This document shows positions 1 to 6,623 of a DNA stretch of 51,979 bases, piece by piece. Source of the DNA: Actinomycetota bacterium (lineage in GTDB: Bacteria > Actinomycetota > Thermoleophilia > Gaiellales > Gaiellaceae); NCBI GenBank assembly GCA_005885245.1, contig VAWR01000105.1, forward strand, positions 1-51,979. The letters run 5' to 3'. Both the position numbers and the translations under genes were made by a program. Below the pieces are notes generated by a model. It did no database searches. It was given only the letters and a program-made list of their open reading frames with translations, and was not told where the DNA came from. Positions within the stretch are counted from its first letter, which is position 1; the number at the start of each line of letters is the position of its first letter.

Positions 1-774
1 TTCACTGTTGAGCAGCGGGATGTTCTCCGCGAGCACGTGCTGCAGCTCGCGGAGGAGGATGAGCGCGTCGTCGCTGGAGCCGCTGTGGGCTCGCTGGCCG
101 TGGACGGCGGCGACCGGTTCTCCGACTTGGACCTCACCTTCGGCATCGCTGATGACGTGCCGGCCTCTGAGGTGCTCGACGACTGGACGCGCCTGCTCAT
201 CGGCGAGCGGGACGCGGTGCACCTTGCCGACCTCGAGGGCGGTCCGACTACGTATCGCGTGTTCCTGCTTCCGGACGCGCTTCAGTTCGATCTCTCGATG
301 ACGCCGGCGGCTCAGTTTCGTCCCGCCGGACCACGGTTCCGGCTTCTGTTCGGCGAGACCGCTGCGGGCGAGTCCGGGGGTCCCACACCACCGGTCGCGG
401 GGGACCTCTTCATTCCCACGCCGTCGATCGCGCACGACGTCTTCGGGTGGGGCGTCATCTACGCGCTCCACGCGCGCGCATGCATCGAGCGTGGGCGTGT
501 CTGGCAAGCCGAGCATTACGTCGGCGCCGTGCGCGACCACGCACTGTCGCTTGCGTGCCTCCGCCAGGGGCTGCCCGCGGTGCAGGCGCGCGGCTACGAC
601 GACCTTTCGGCTGAGGCGCTCGCTCGATTCGAACATGCGCACGTCGGCCTTATCGAGCCTGGACCGCTCCGGGCAGCCCTTGCCGCATCCGTTCTTGCGC
701 TCATGCGCGAGGGCGCGGAGACGCGTCTACCGCACGCGGATGTCGTGGCGCAGCGCCTCGCTGAGCTGCGCTGA
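1..774 (+). CDS. Nucleotidyltransferase-fold protein, 5' partial
   Basis: The frame is open from the first base, so the true start probably lies outside the window; the first start codon inside is a GTG at 37. About 257 residues are visible. The N-terminal part carries the nucleotidyltransferase signature GSLAVDGGDRFSDLDL, i.e. GS followed by two acidic residues spaced DxD, which binds metal-NTP in the aminoglycoside adenylyltransferase/MNT superfamily. The rest is helical, as in the C-terminal half of such enzymes. The substrate cannot be read from the sequence: it could be a resistance-type adenylyltransferase or a toxin-antitoxin type MNT protein. The gene stands alone, followed by a 429-bp non-coding stretch. 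Confidence 0.75.
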   Translation, partial: FTVEQRDVLREHVLQLAEEDERVVAGAAVGSLAVDGGDRFSDLDLTFGIADDVPASEVLDDWTRLLIGERDAVHLADLEGGPTTYRVFLLPDALQFDLSMTPAAQFRPAGPRFRLLFGETAAGESGGPTPPVAGDLFIPTPSIAHDVFGWGVIYALHARACIERGRVWQAEHYVGAVRDHALSLACLRQGLPAVQARGYDDLSAEALARFEHAHVGLIEPGPLRAALAASVLALMREGAETRLPHADVVAQRLAELR

Positions 775-1203
775 CGAGCAGCTCAGATCTTGCACTCGCT
801 CAATGGCGCGACGGAGTCGCGAGACACCCGAGCTCGCCGCCGATGCCGGCCCTGCCGGCGTCGGCCGCTACGGCAGCGGATCGAAACCGAAATCGCCGGA
901 AGTCATCATGCTGCGCGACGCACAGCGGACTTCCGGCGACGATGGTCAGAACCGGAACGTTGTACAAACCATGCGCTCGTGGTTGGAAGCGCTCTCAGCT
1001 TGGACTCGTCGGGACGATGAACCTCTGCCCGTGCACGGTGTCATGCGCTGGGCGTCTTGTCTGAGCGTGCCGCGGCGAGCGATGATTGTCGCGGAGTGCA
1101 ACGGTCTGCGTCCCTGACGTTGACGAGTCCGAGAGACGAAGGGACGGGGACCGGTTTTGTGGGCTCTCCTCTCTTCATTACCGGTGTTCACGCTTCCTCT
1201 GGT
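775..1203. other. Non-coding stretch between convergent genes
   Basis: No reading frame here looks coding: the available ORFs are short, arginine/serine-rich and unlike any family I know. The only clear content is one copy of the ~100-bp structured repeat (843-939). The flanking genes converge, so this is 3' flanking DNA for both. Confidence 0.6.
843..939. repeat. Structured intergenic repeat, copy A
   Basis: First of four copies of the same architecture. A GCCGGC-CCT-GCCGGC hairpin (845-859) is followed by a CCGCTA...GCGG box near 865-879. A perfect 12-bp outer stem pairs 893-904 (TCGCCGGAAGTC) with 928-939. Inside it are the unpaired ATCATG (905-910), an inner stem CTGCGC/GCACAG with loop GAC (one mismatch), and a CG linker (926-927). 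The outer stem shares no sequence with that of copy C yet both pair over exactly 12 bp, which argues that structure is what is conserved. Confidence 0.75.
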
Positions 1204-1731
1204 CTACCTCTCGTACCAGCCCTCGAGGAAGGCGCGTCCGAGGGTGCAGTCGAATATTTGGTACATCAGCCAGGCGGGGGTCGCTTCCTTGTCGATCTCG
1301 ATCCGCTCGGCGTCGACGGCGAGGGCCGCGAAGACGTAGCGGTGCCTTCCGGTGCCCTCCGGCGGCGCGGCGCCGACGTAGCGCGTCGTCCTGGCGTCGT
1401 TCGGGAGCTGAAAGGCGCCCGGCGGGAGCCCTGAGCCGGACTCGTCGCCGGCGCCGGCAGGCAGCTCGGTGACGTCGCCGGGGATGTTCACCACGGCCCA
1501 ATGCCAGAAGCCGAGAACCGTGGGCGCTTCGGGGTCGACCATGGTGACCACGAAGCTCTGCGTCGCTGACGGGAAGCCGCTCCAGGAGAGCTGCGGGGAG
1601 ACGTCCTGGCCGCCGGCGCCGAAGATGCCGCTGACCTGCGGCATCGCCAGCTTCTCGCCCTCCTTCAGGTCGCTGCTGGTCAGTGAGAATGTGGCCGCTG
1701 GGGGCAGGTTGTCGTACGGGTTCCAGCTCAT
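1204..1731 (-). CDS. PEBP / YbhB-YbcL family protein
   Basis: A 175-residue phosphatidylethanolamine-binding-protein fold. The family's anion-binding core is visible: a GQDVSPQLSW segment near residue 40 and a MVDPEAP loop near 64, followed by FWHWAVVNIPGDV (about 73-86), where the histidine belongs to the ligand pocket. The GTGRHRYVFALA-like strand near residue 130 is also typical. Bacterial members are about 150-185 residues, so this one is full length. No signal peptide is seen, so it is probably cytosolic. The physiological ligand of the bacterial family is unsettled. The gene is monocistronic on the minus strand, with an IS relic just upstream. Confidence 0.9.
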   Translation of the reverse strand: MSWNPYDNLPPAATFSLTSSDLKEGEKLAMPQVSGIFGAGGQDVSPQLSWSGFPSATQSFVVTMVDPEAPTVLGFWHWAVVNIPGDVTELPAGAGDESGSGLPPGAFQLPNDARTTRYVGAAPPEGTGRHRYVFAALAVDAERIEIDKEATPAWLMYQIFDCTLGRAFLEGWYER

Positions 1732-1747
1732 ATGGCTTCTCCTGTTC

Positions 1748-1864
1748 TTAAAGTCGTATGGATTGGAGAGTGATTGTTGTCTCGGTCTGCGGAGCGTCGA
1801 GCGCTTCGTACTTGGCCGGCGGGGTGTCGCCGCGTGACTCGTGCAGGCGGGCGTTGTTGAACCA
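1748..1864 (-). pseudogene. IS3-type transposase (OrfB) C-terminal relic
   Basis: Read on the minus strand, 38 codons before a TAA stop (1748-1750) spell the characteristic tail of IS3-group integrase-core transposases: WFNNARLHESRGDTPP, then AKYEALDAPQTE and a final LQSIRL. Homology stops at the tryptophan; upstream codons do not continue the DDE domain and there is no start, so this is a decayed remnant of about 10% of the gene. No terminal inverted repeats or partner OrfA are visible. It shows past insertion-sequence activity next to ssrA. Confidence 0.85.
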
Positions 1865-1953
1865 CCCGGGTCGAGAGCGGGGGGTCAGATCTTCCATTGA
1901 CACCTTCCCTAGCGTGCCAGACGAGATGCAAACACCAGCCGCCGCGACCGACC

Positions 1954-2052
1954 TGGCGGGCGCGGCCCGCTCCGGACCAGCCGCAGAACCATCGAGGCGT
2001 CCCGCTACCGCGGAAGGTTGTCATGGTCGCGAAGCGACCGGACTTTCCGCCG
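1954..2052. repeat. Structured intergenic repeat, copy D
   Basis: Same architecture as copies A-C. Hairpin 1 here is GCGGGC-GCG-GCCCGC (1956-1970), a different stem sequence from the GCCGGC of the other copies but with the same 6-bp/3-nt geometry. The CCGCTA box lies at about 2002. The outer stem 2008-2019/2041-2052 has nine Watson-Crick pairs, two G-U pairs and one mismatch. The bulge is GTCATG (2020-2025), the inner stem GTCGC-GAA-GCGAC (2026-2038), and the linker CG (2039-2040). The copy ends 3 nt from the 3' end of the tmRNA gene. Confidence 0.7.
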
Positions 2053-2055
2053 TGA

Positions 2056-2414
2056 TGGAGGCGGCGGGAATCGAACCCGCGTCCGCGGACGCACCGGTCA
2101 GAACGTCTACAAGCGTAGTCCGCGCTTTAGCTTCGACCGCCGGCCGGGGGCGGACGCCCTACCGACGGCCTAGCCATCCTTGATTGTCGCGCTTTGGGCG
2201 ATTGGCTCTCCCTCCGCGCCGAGCCCGTTGGTTGGCGCCGCTACCCGAACCACGGGCCGAATCCGGAGCGACGTCGCTACCTAACTAGGTTAGGCGGCGA
2301 GTGCGAGATCGTTCTTCGCACTTGCTTGTTTGCCGGTGGATTTACGAGGCCAACCGGCGACCTCGGCTTGCAGCTCTGCCGGAGAACCGACCACGTCGAA
2401 ACCAGGTCGCCCCC
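2056..2414 (-). ncRNA. ssrA: tmRNA (transfer-messenger RNA)
   Basis: The 5' end begins GGGGGCGACCTGGTTTCGAC, the canonical tmRNA opening, and the 3' end reads GCGGGTTCGATTCCCGC followed by CGCCTCCA, a T-arm plus acceptor strand. The acceptor pairs GGGGGCG with CGCCTCC with one G-U. The sequence after the discriminator A is TCA, so the CCA tail is not encoded and must be added. An internal reading frame supplies the proteolysis tag. smpB, its protein partner, lies 28 bp upstream on the same strand. It rescues stalled ribosomes and tags the unfinished protein for degradation. The ends are inferred from stem pairing. Confidence 0.95.
2290..2334 (-). other. tmRNA tag reading frame
   Basis: Within the tmRNA, a 14-codon frame ending in TAA encodes GKQASAKNDLALAA. 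The LALAA end is the hydrophobic degron recognised by ClpXP-type proteases. I take the glycine codon GGC after the GTAAATCCACC stretch as the resume codon; this is inferred by analogy and could be off by a codon. Confidence 0.75.
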
Positions 2415-2442
2415 GTATGTCTTTCCAGCCTGATTTTAGCCG

Positions 2443-2904
2443 CTATCTGCGGCTCTTGAGGGCGCGCTCCATCTGGCGGTCGGCATCCCGCTTCGCGATG
2501 TCGCGCCGCTTGTCGCGGCCTTCCTTGCCGCGGGCCAGCGCCAGCTCGACCTTGGCCCGGCCGTTCTTGAAGTAGAGCTTCGTCGGCACGAGCGTCAGGC
2601 CGCGCTGGGCGACCTTGCCCGCGAGCGAAGCCGCCTCCTTCTTGTGCAGCAGGAGCTTGCGGTCTCGATCCGGATCGTGATTCGCGATGTTCCCTTGCTC
2701 GTAGACGGAGATGTGGGCTCCCACGAGCCAGGCCTCGCCGTTTCGCAGGTCTGCGTACGCCTGCTGAAGGGAAGCCCGGCCGTCCCGGAGCGATTTGACC
2801 TCGGTGCCGGTGAGGACCAGCCCGGCCTCCACCCGCTCCAGCAGGTGGTAGTCGTGCCGGGCACGCCGGTTGTCAACGATGAGCCTTTCGCCGGATTTGG
2901 TCAT
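2443..2904 (-). CDS. smpB: SsrA-binding protein SmpB
   Basis: A 153-residue OB-fold protein that carries tmRNA to stalled ribosomes. Family landmarks are the N-terminal VDNRRARHDYHLLE (about 10-23), the GTEVKSLRDGRASLQQAYAD core, and a basic C-terminal tail rich in KRRDIAKRDADRQ that folds in the ribosomal mRNA channel. I place the start at the ATG at 2904 because homologs begin shortly before the IVDNRRARHDY motif; an upstream in-frame start at 2958 would add 18 residues unlike the family. It lies just upstream of ssrA on the same strand, the usual arrangement. Confidence 0.95.
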   Translation of the reverse strand: MTKSGERLIVDNRRARHDYHLLERVEAGLVLTGTEVKSLRDGRASLQQAYADLRNGEAWLVGAHISVYEQGNIANHDPDRDRKLLLHKKEAASLAGKVAQRGLTLVPTKLYFKNGRAKVELALARGKEGRDKRRDIAKRDADRQMERALKSRR

Positions 2905-2983
2905 GCTGCCGTCGAGTGTAGAGCCGTGGACAGGGCCGCTAGAATCGGGGCCTGTCACTGGACAGAAGAACGCAGGTTTTCAG

Positions 2984-3685
2984 GTGAAGAGACTGGGGGT
3001 CAGACGAGAGACTCTTGCCGCGGCTGCGGTTGTGTTGGCGCTGCTCGCGGCCGGAGGAGCGCTCGCCTTCGCCGTCACTGCAGGGGCAGCGCCTCAGGGC
3101 GCACTCCAGGAAACGACGGTCCCCTCGCCGACTGACACCGGGCCGACGCCCGATCCAGCTCCTGCTCCCCAGCCTGCCCCGAAGCCCGCGCCCAAGACGA
3201 CAACCCAACCGAAGTCGGCCCCGACGCCGCACCGGACGTACACAGCGCCCAGAACGTACAGCGCGCCCACGAGGACCTACAGCACGCCGGCCTACACGCC
3301 TCCACGCGCGACGGCGACCCATGCCAGCAAGCCCCGGAAGCACAAGGCCGCCCTCAAAAAGACGCGTCCGGCCAAGAAGCCTGCGGTCACGACGTCGACT
3401 CCGGCGGAGACGACGCCCGTGCCAGCGGCGCTCGTTCCGGTCGGAGTGACGCGGGCTCGGTCGTCGCCAAACGGTGACCATGCGATGACGAGCGTTCTCT
3501 TCATTGCCGGTGTGACTTTCGCAGCCCTTCTGTTCTTGCTGGCCGCCGCCGTGCCGGGAACGCCGGCGCGATTCACCCCCGTCGGGCGGGTCGTCTTCGC
3601 GCACCAGCAGGACCTCGTGCTGGTCGGTGTCGCGGCGTTCGTCATCACCGTCTTCGTCTACGTCCTCACGGGGCACGGACTGTGA
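2984..3685 (+). CDS. Pro/Thr/Ala-rich membrane-anchored protein
   Basis: About 233 residues starting at GTG 2984; a longer frame back to 2870 would overlap smpB and has no supporting motif. The layout is a short basic N-terminus, a transmembrane segment (about residues 10-30), a long low-complexity Pro/Ala/Thr region with Tyr-rich TYSAPTRTYSTP repeats and a Lys-rich patch, then two hydrophobic segments near the C-terminus. This fits an envelope protein with an extended, disordered extracytoplasmic linker. I do not recognise a family. Its TGA overlaps the GTG of the next gene (GTGA), so the two are probably translationally coupled. Confidence 0.7.
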   Translation: MKRLGVRRETLAAAAVVLALLAAGGALAFAVTAGAAPQGALQETTVPSPTDTGPTPDPAPAPQPAPKPAPKTTTQPKSAPTPHRTYTAPRTYSAPTRTYSTPAYTPPRATATHASKPRKHKAALKKTRPAKKPAVTTSTPAETTPVPAALVPVGVTRARSSPNGDHAMTSVLFIAGVTFAALLFLLAAAVPGTPARFTPVGRVVFAHQQDLVLVGVAAFVITVFVYVLTGHGL

Positions 3686-4725
3686 TTCGCCGACTCCTCT
3701 ACTGCGTCTTGTTCTTGGCCTTGGGGCCGATCGGCTACGCCGCCAGCGCTCCAGCTTTGCCTGCGCCTTTCTCGTGGCTCGATCGGCCGTCGGCGAAAAC
3801 CACTACAGGTACGACTACAACTGACACGACATCGACCGACACGACATCGACCGACACCACATCGACCGACACCACATCGACCGACACAACAACAACTGAC
3901 ACCACGTCGACGGACACGACGACGACCGACACGACAACAACTGACACGACATCGACCGACACCACGACGACCACCACCTCGACCACCGATACGACTTCCA
4001 CGACCAGCAGCACGACATCGACGACCGGTACGACGACGACGTCCAGCACGTCGAGTACGTCGAGTACGTCGACGACCGTTCCTTCCCCAGAGCCCGTTCC
4101 TCCGCCACCTCCTCGCACCACAACGGTTGCTCCCACCACCACTGCTTCGCCAACTTCGCCAATTCCTCCGAGCGTTCGGAACCTCAGTGCCGTCGTGGGT
4201 GATAGGTCCGTGAAACTGACCTACGAGATCCCGGCTGGCGTGGACCATGTAGTGATCAAGCGCCGGGTACGCGATGGCGCCGAAGAGCTCGCTTATAGCG
4301 GGAACCGGAATACCTTCACCGATCGGGGACTCTCGAATGGGATCGAGTACCGATACGTCGTCATCTGTGTGAACGATGCGGGGGACGAATCGGCAGGGGT
4401 GGCGATCGTTCTCGTGCCCAGGCGGAATCTCCTGCGCTCGCCGAAGGATGGAGCCCGCTTACGGAAGGCCCCGAAGCTGGCCTGGGCTCGAGACGCAGAG
4501 GCCAGCTACTACAACGCCCAGCTGCTTCGAAACGGCGTGAAGATCCTCAGCGTTTGGCCCAAGCGGCCCTCTTACAAGCTCGAGAAGAGCTGGACCTTCG
4601 AAGGCCACAAGTACAAGCTCAAGGCCGGCGTCTACCAGTGGTTCGTGTGGCCCGGCTACGGGCCGCGGGCTCAGGTCGTCTACGGCCAGATGCTCGGCTC
4701 GAGAAGCTTCCGGATCCTCGGCTGA
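3682..4725 (+). CDS. Secreted Thr-rich protein with fibronectin III-like domain
   Basis: 347 residues from a GTG that overlaps the previous stop. Residues 1-23 form a signal peptide (RRLLYCVLFLALGPIGYA core). Residues about 40-140 are almost entirely Thr/Ser/Asp in a five-residue TDTTS/TDTTT repeat, a likely cell-wall-spanning or glycosylated stalk. After a PPPPP segment, residues about 160-250 look like a fibronectin type III module (SVRNLSAVVGDRSVKLTYEI, then YRYVVICVNDAGDES). The final 90 residues resemble a second beta-sandwich with YYNAQLLRNG. This suggests a surface adhesin or polysaccharide-contacting protein; the ligand is unknown. It is co-transcribed with the preceding membrane protein. 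Confidence 0.8.
   Translation: MIRRLLYCVLFLALGPIGYAASAPALPAPFSWLDRPSAKTTTGTTTTDTTSTDTTSTDTTSTDTTSTDTTTTDTTSTDTTTTDTTTTDTTSTDTTTTTTSTTDTTSTTSSTTSTTGTTTTSSTSSTSSTSTTVPSPEPVPPPPPRTTTVAPTTTASPTSPIPPSVRNLSAVVGDRSVKLTYEIPAGVDHVVIKRRVRDGAEELAYSGNRNTFTDRGLSNGIEYRYVVICVNDAGDESAGVAIVLVPRRNLLRSPKDGARLRKAPKLAWARDAEASYYNAQLLRNGVKILSVWPKRPSYKLEKSWTFEGHKYKLKAGVYQWFVWPGYGPRAQVVYGQMLGSRSFRILG
3820..3965 (+). repeat. 15-bp in-frame tandem repeat (TDTTS)
   Basis: About nine to ten degenerate copies of a 15-bp unit such as ACGACATCGACCGAC encode Thr-Asp-Thr-Thr-Ser/Thr. Variation is mostly at third positions. Slippage or recombination here would change stalk length in 5-residue steps without breaking the frame. 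Confidence 0.85.
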
Positions 4726-4732
4726 GCCCGGC

Positions 4733-4825
4733 CTAGCGGCCCGAGAGCGCCATCCAGCGAAGCGTGCCCGCGAGGCTCACGATCGGCAGGATGGAGAGTG
4801 GGACGGCGAACGTCAGGGAGAGCAT
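4733..4825 (-). CDS. Putative 30-residue membrane peptide
   Basis: A short ORF whose ATG (4825-4823) shares its A with the stop of the preceding micro-ORF (TGATG). The product is mostly hydrophobic, with one membrane-length segment LTFAVPLSILPIVSLAGTL and a small basic C-terminus. It converges with the surface-protein gene, whose stop is 7 bp away. The coupling and hydrophobic composition suggest a real two-peptide unit; no family is recognised and translation is not shown. Confidence 0.4.
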   Translation of the reverse strand: MLSLTFAVPLSILPIVSLAGTLRWMALSGR

Positions 4826-4914
4826 CACTTGCTCCCGCTGCTGATGATCAGCCCCAGCCCGGCGAGGACGAGGAGGGCGATGAGCGCCAGTGCTATGAAG
4901 ATCCGCTTCTTCAT
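4825..4914 (-). CDS. Putative 29-residue membrane peptide
   Basis: The ORF begins MKKRIFIALALIALLVLAG, a basic start followed by a single transmembrane segment, and ends in SSGSK. It lies 35 bp downstream of the exoribonuclease stop and is coupled to the next micro-ORF through a TGATG overlap. It is too short for routine gene calling. The composition is exactly that of bacterial one-pass small membrane proteins, but there is no family match I can name. Confidence 0.45.
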   Translation of the reverse strand: MKKRIFIALALIALLVLAGLGLIISSGSK

Positions 4915-4949
4915 GTCCACGATTCTCAGTCACAGGACGGGCGAAAGCG

Positions 4950-6623
4950 TTACGGTCTTCCGTACTTCGACGTGCGGTCTGCATGTGAAAGCTCGACCTT
5001 CCCCTCGGGCTTCTCGATCTTCTCGACCAGCACCTCGATCGGGTCGCCAAGCCGGAACGAGCCACCCCCACGCCGGCCGACCAGGGCCGTTCCGAGCTCG
5101 TTGAGCTCGAAGTAGTCGCCCCCGAGCCGGCGGGCCGGCAGGTAGCCCTCGAAGACCTCGCCGAAGCGGACGAAGAGCCCGGAGCCGATCGCGCCGATGA
5201 TCTCGCCCTCGAACGGATCGTCCCAGCCGCGCTCGTAGAGCGTCGCGTCCAGCACCCAGGCGAGACAGAGCTCGTCCGCGAGGTACTCGACCTGGGCCGC
5301 TTCCCGCTCGCGGGCGGAGGTGTGCTCTGCAAGCCCGTCCAGCTCGTCGGGCGGTGCCTCGTCGGCGAGGCCAAGCTCCCGGAGCAAGGCACGGTGGACG
5401 ACAAGGTCGGGGTAGCGTCGGATCGGCGACGTGAAATGGCAATAGGCCGGACTCGCCAGGCCGGAGTGACCGAGGTTCTCGGGGTGGTAGCGGGCCTGCT
5501 TGAGCGAACGGAGGACGAGCGCAGGGAAAGCCTCGCGACCGCGGCCGGCCCGTCGGACGTACTCCGTGACGCGGTCGCTGATCTCACCGGCCAACGCCGC
5601 TGCGCTCGCCGGCGACAGCTGAGCGGGTGCCGGAGGCGTCGGCACCTCGAGGTCGGCGAGTTTCTTCAGCAGAAGCTCGATCGCCTGCGGGTCGGGCCGC
5701 TCGTGGACCCGGTACAGCGTCTGGCGCCGACGGCTCGAGAGCAGCTGCGCCACTGCCTCGTTTGCAGCGATCATCAGCTCCTCGACGAGGCGGTGCGCGG
5801 TCGGCTCGGATTCCTGCCACGCGCGCGCGACGCCTCCCTTGCCGTCGAACTCGAAGTTGATCTCCGGGCTCTCGATTCGAAGCGCGCCGCGCGCGAAACG
5901 CCGATCGCGCATCGCGGCGGTCAGCCGGTCGGTCAGCTCGAGGGCGGCCGCGACCTCGCGCTCGGCGTCCCGCCGTTCGGCTTGCCCGTAGGTCAACCTG
6001 CCCTTGCTGCGAATGACGGAGCGATAGAAACGCGGCGGGCCCGCTGGAGGCATTTCGACCGTGACACAGAGGCGATCCTGGTGCGGCCGCAGGCTGCAGC
6101 GGTCTTCCGAGAGCTCGGGCGGCAGCATCGGCGCGACCCGGCCGGGGACGTACGTGGAGAACGCACGCGTTGCAGCCCCGTGATCGAGTGGCGCGCCGGG
6201 CGGCAGGTAGGCGGAAACGTCAGCGATGTGCACCCACGAGCGGATGCCGCCGTCCTCCTGCTGCACCGCGATCGCGTCGTCGAAGTCCTTTGCCGTCTCC
6301 GGGTCGATCGTGAAGCACAGCTGGTCGCGCAGGTCGACGCGGTCGGAGATGTCTGGCTCCGGGGCTTCGTAACGCTCGAACTCCGTGCGGGCGCCTGTGT
6401 GGACGAGCAATCCTTCGAGCACCGTTTCGATGTCGCTCGCCCGGCCGAGCTCGCGCACGACACGCGCTCGCCCGCGTCCGGTCCGGACCAGGACCAGATC
6501 GCCGGGCCGGATGCCGCCGCTGCCCTTCCGGTCGATCGGAACGGGAACGTTCGGGACGAAGAACGGCTCGCCGACGAACTGCTTGCCGCGCCGGTCGACC
6601 TCGACGACTAGGAGGTCGGACAG
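4950..6623 (-). CDS. rnr: RNase R/II family 3'-5' exoribonuclease
   Basis: 557 residues if translation begins at the CTG immediately after the ftsX stop (TAG-CTG). The RNB catalytic domain shows the metal-binding motif TIDPETAKDFDDAI (about residues 105-118) and a YCHFTSPIRRYPDL block. An S1-like RNA-binding domain (DPFEGEIIGAIGSGLFVRFG onward) closes the protein. An N-terminal OB-like segment (VVEVDRRGKQFVGEPFF) lies upstream of the first conventional start, GTG at 6458, and looks conserved, so starting at 6458 would delete it. No ATG, GTG or TTG exists in frame between 6623 and 6458. The enzyme degrades structured RNA and is a known partner of tmRNA quality control, in keeping with smpB-ssrA nearby. 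Confidence 0.85.
   Translation of the reverse strand: MSDLLVVEVDRRGKQFVGEPFFVPNVPVPIDRKGSGGIRPGDLVLVRTGRGRARVVRELGRASDIETVLEGLLVHTGARTEFERYEAPEPDISDRVDLRDQLCFTIDPETAKDFDDAIAVQQEDGGIRSWVHIADVSAYLPPGAPLDHGAATRAFSTYVPGRVAPMLPPELSEDRCSLRPHQDRLCVTVEMPPAGPPRFYRSVIRSKGRLTYGQAERRDAEREVAAALELTDRLTAAMRDRRFARGALRIESPEINFEFDGKGGVARAWQESEPTAHRLVEELMIAANEAVAQLLSSRRRQTLYRVHERPDPQAIELLLKKLADLEVPTPPAPAQLSPASAAALAGEISDRVTEYVRRAGRGREAFPALVLRSLKQARYHPENLGHSGLASPAYCHFTSPIRRYPDLVVHRALLRELGLADEAPPDELDGLAEHTSAREREAAQVEYLADELCLAWVLDATLYERGWDDPFEGEIIGAIGSGLFVRFGEVFEGYLPARRLGGDYFELNELGTALVGRRGGGSFRLGDPIEVLVEKIEKPEGKVELSHADRTSKYGRP

Larger units (their letters stand above)
1732..2055. other. Intergenic region with IS relic and structured repeat
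   Basis: This stretch holds no intact gene. It contains the end of a transposase (1748-1864) and repeat copy D (1954-2052), which touches the tmRNA 3' end. The 89 bp between the two (1865-1953) include a GGGGTCAGAT motif at about 1880 that resembles motifs at 9629 and 28160; nothing else is recognisable. Confidence 0.6.

Noticed and set aside
2056-2100. A tRNA gene suggested by the T-arm and acceptor sequence
   Set aside because: There is no tRNA D-arm or anticodon arm nearby; the matching 5' half lies 330 bp away, as in tmRNA.
3820-3965. Possible CRISPR array
   Set aside because: Repeats are contiguous, 15 bp, degenerate at third codon positions and in frame; there are no spacers and no cas genes.
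3735-4142. Valine-rich minus-strand ORF opposite the Thr-rich gene
   Set aside because: Its VVSVDVVSVD repeat is just the reverse complement of the 15-bp Thr repeat; no start context or domain.
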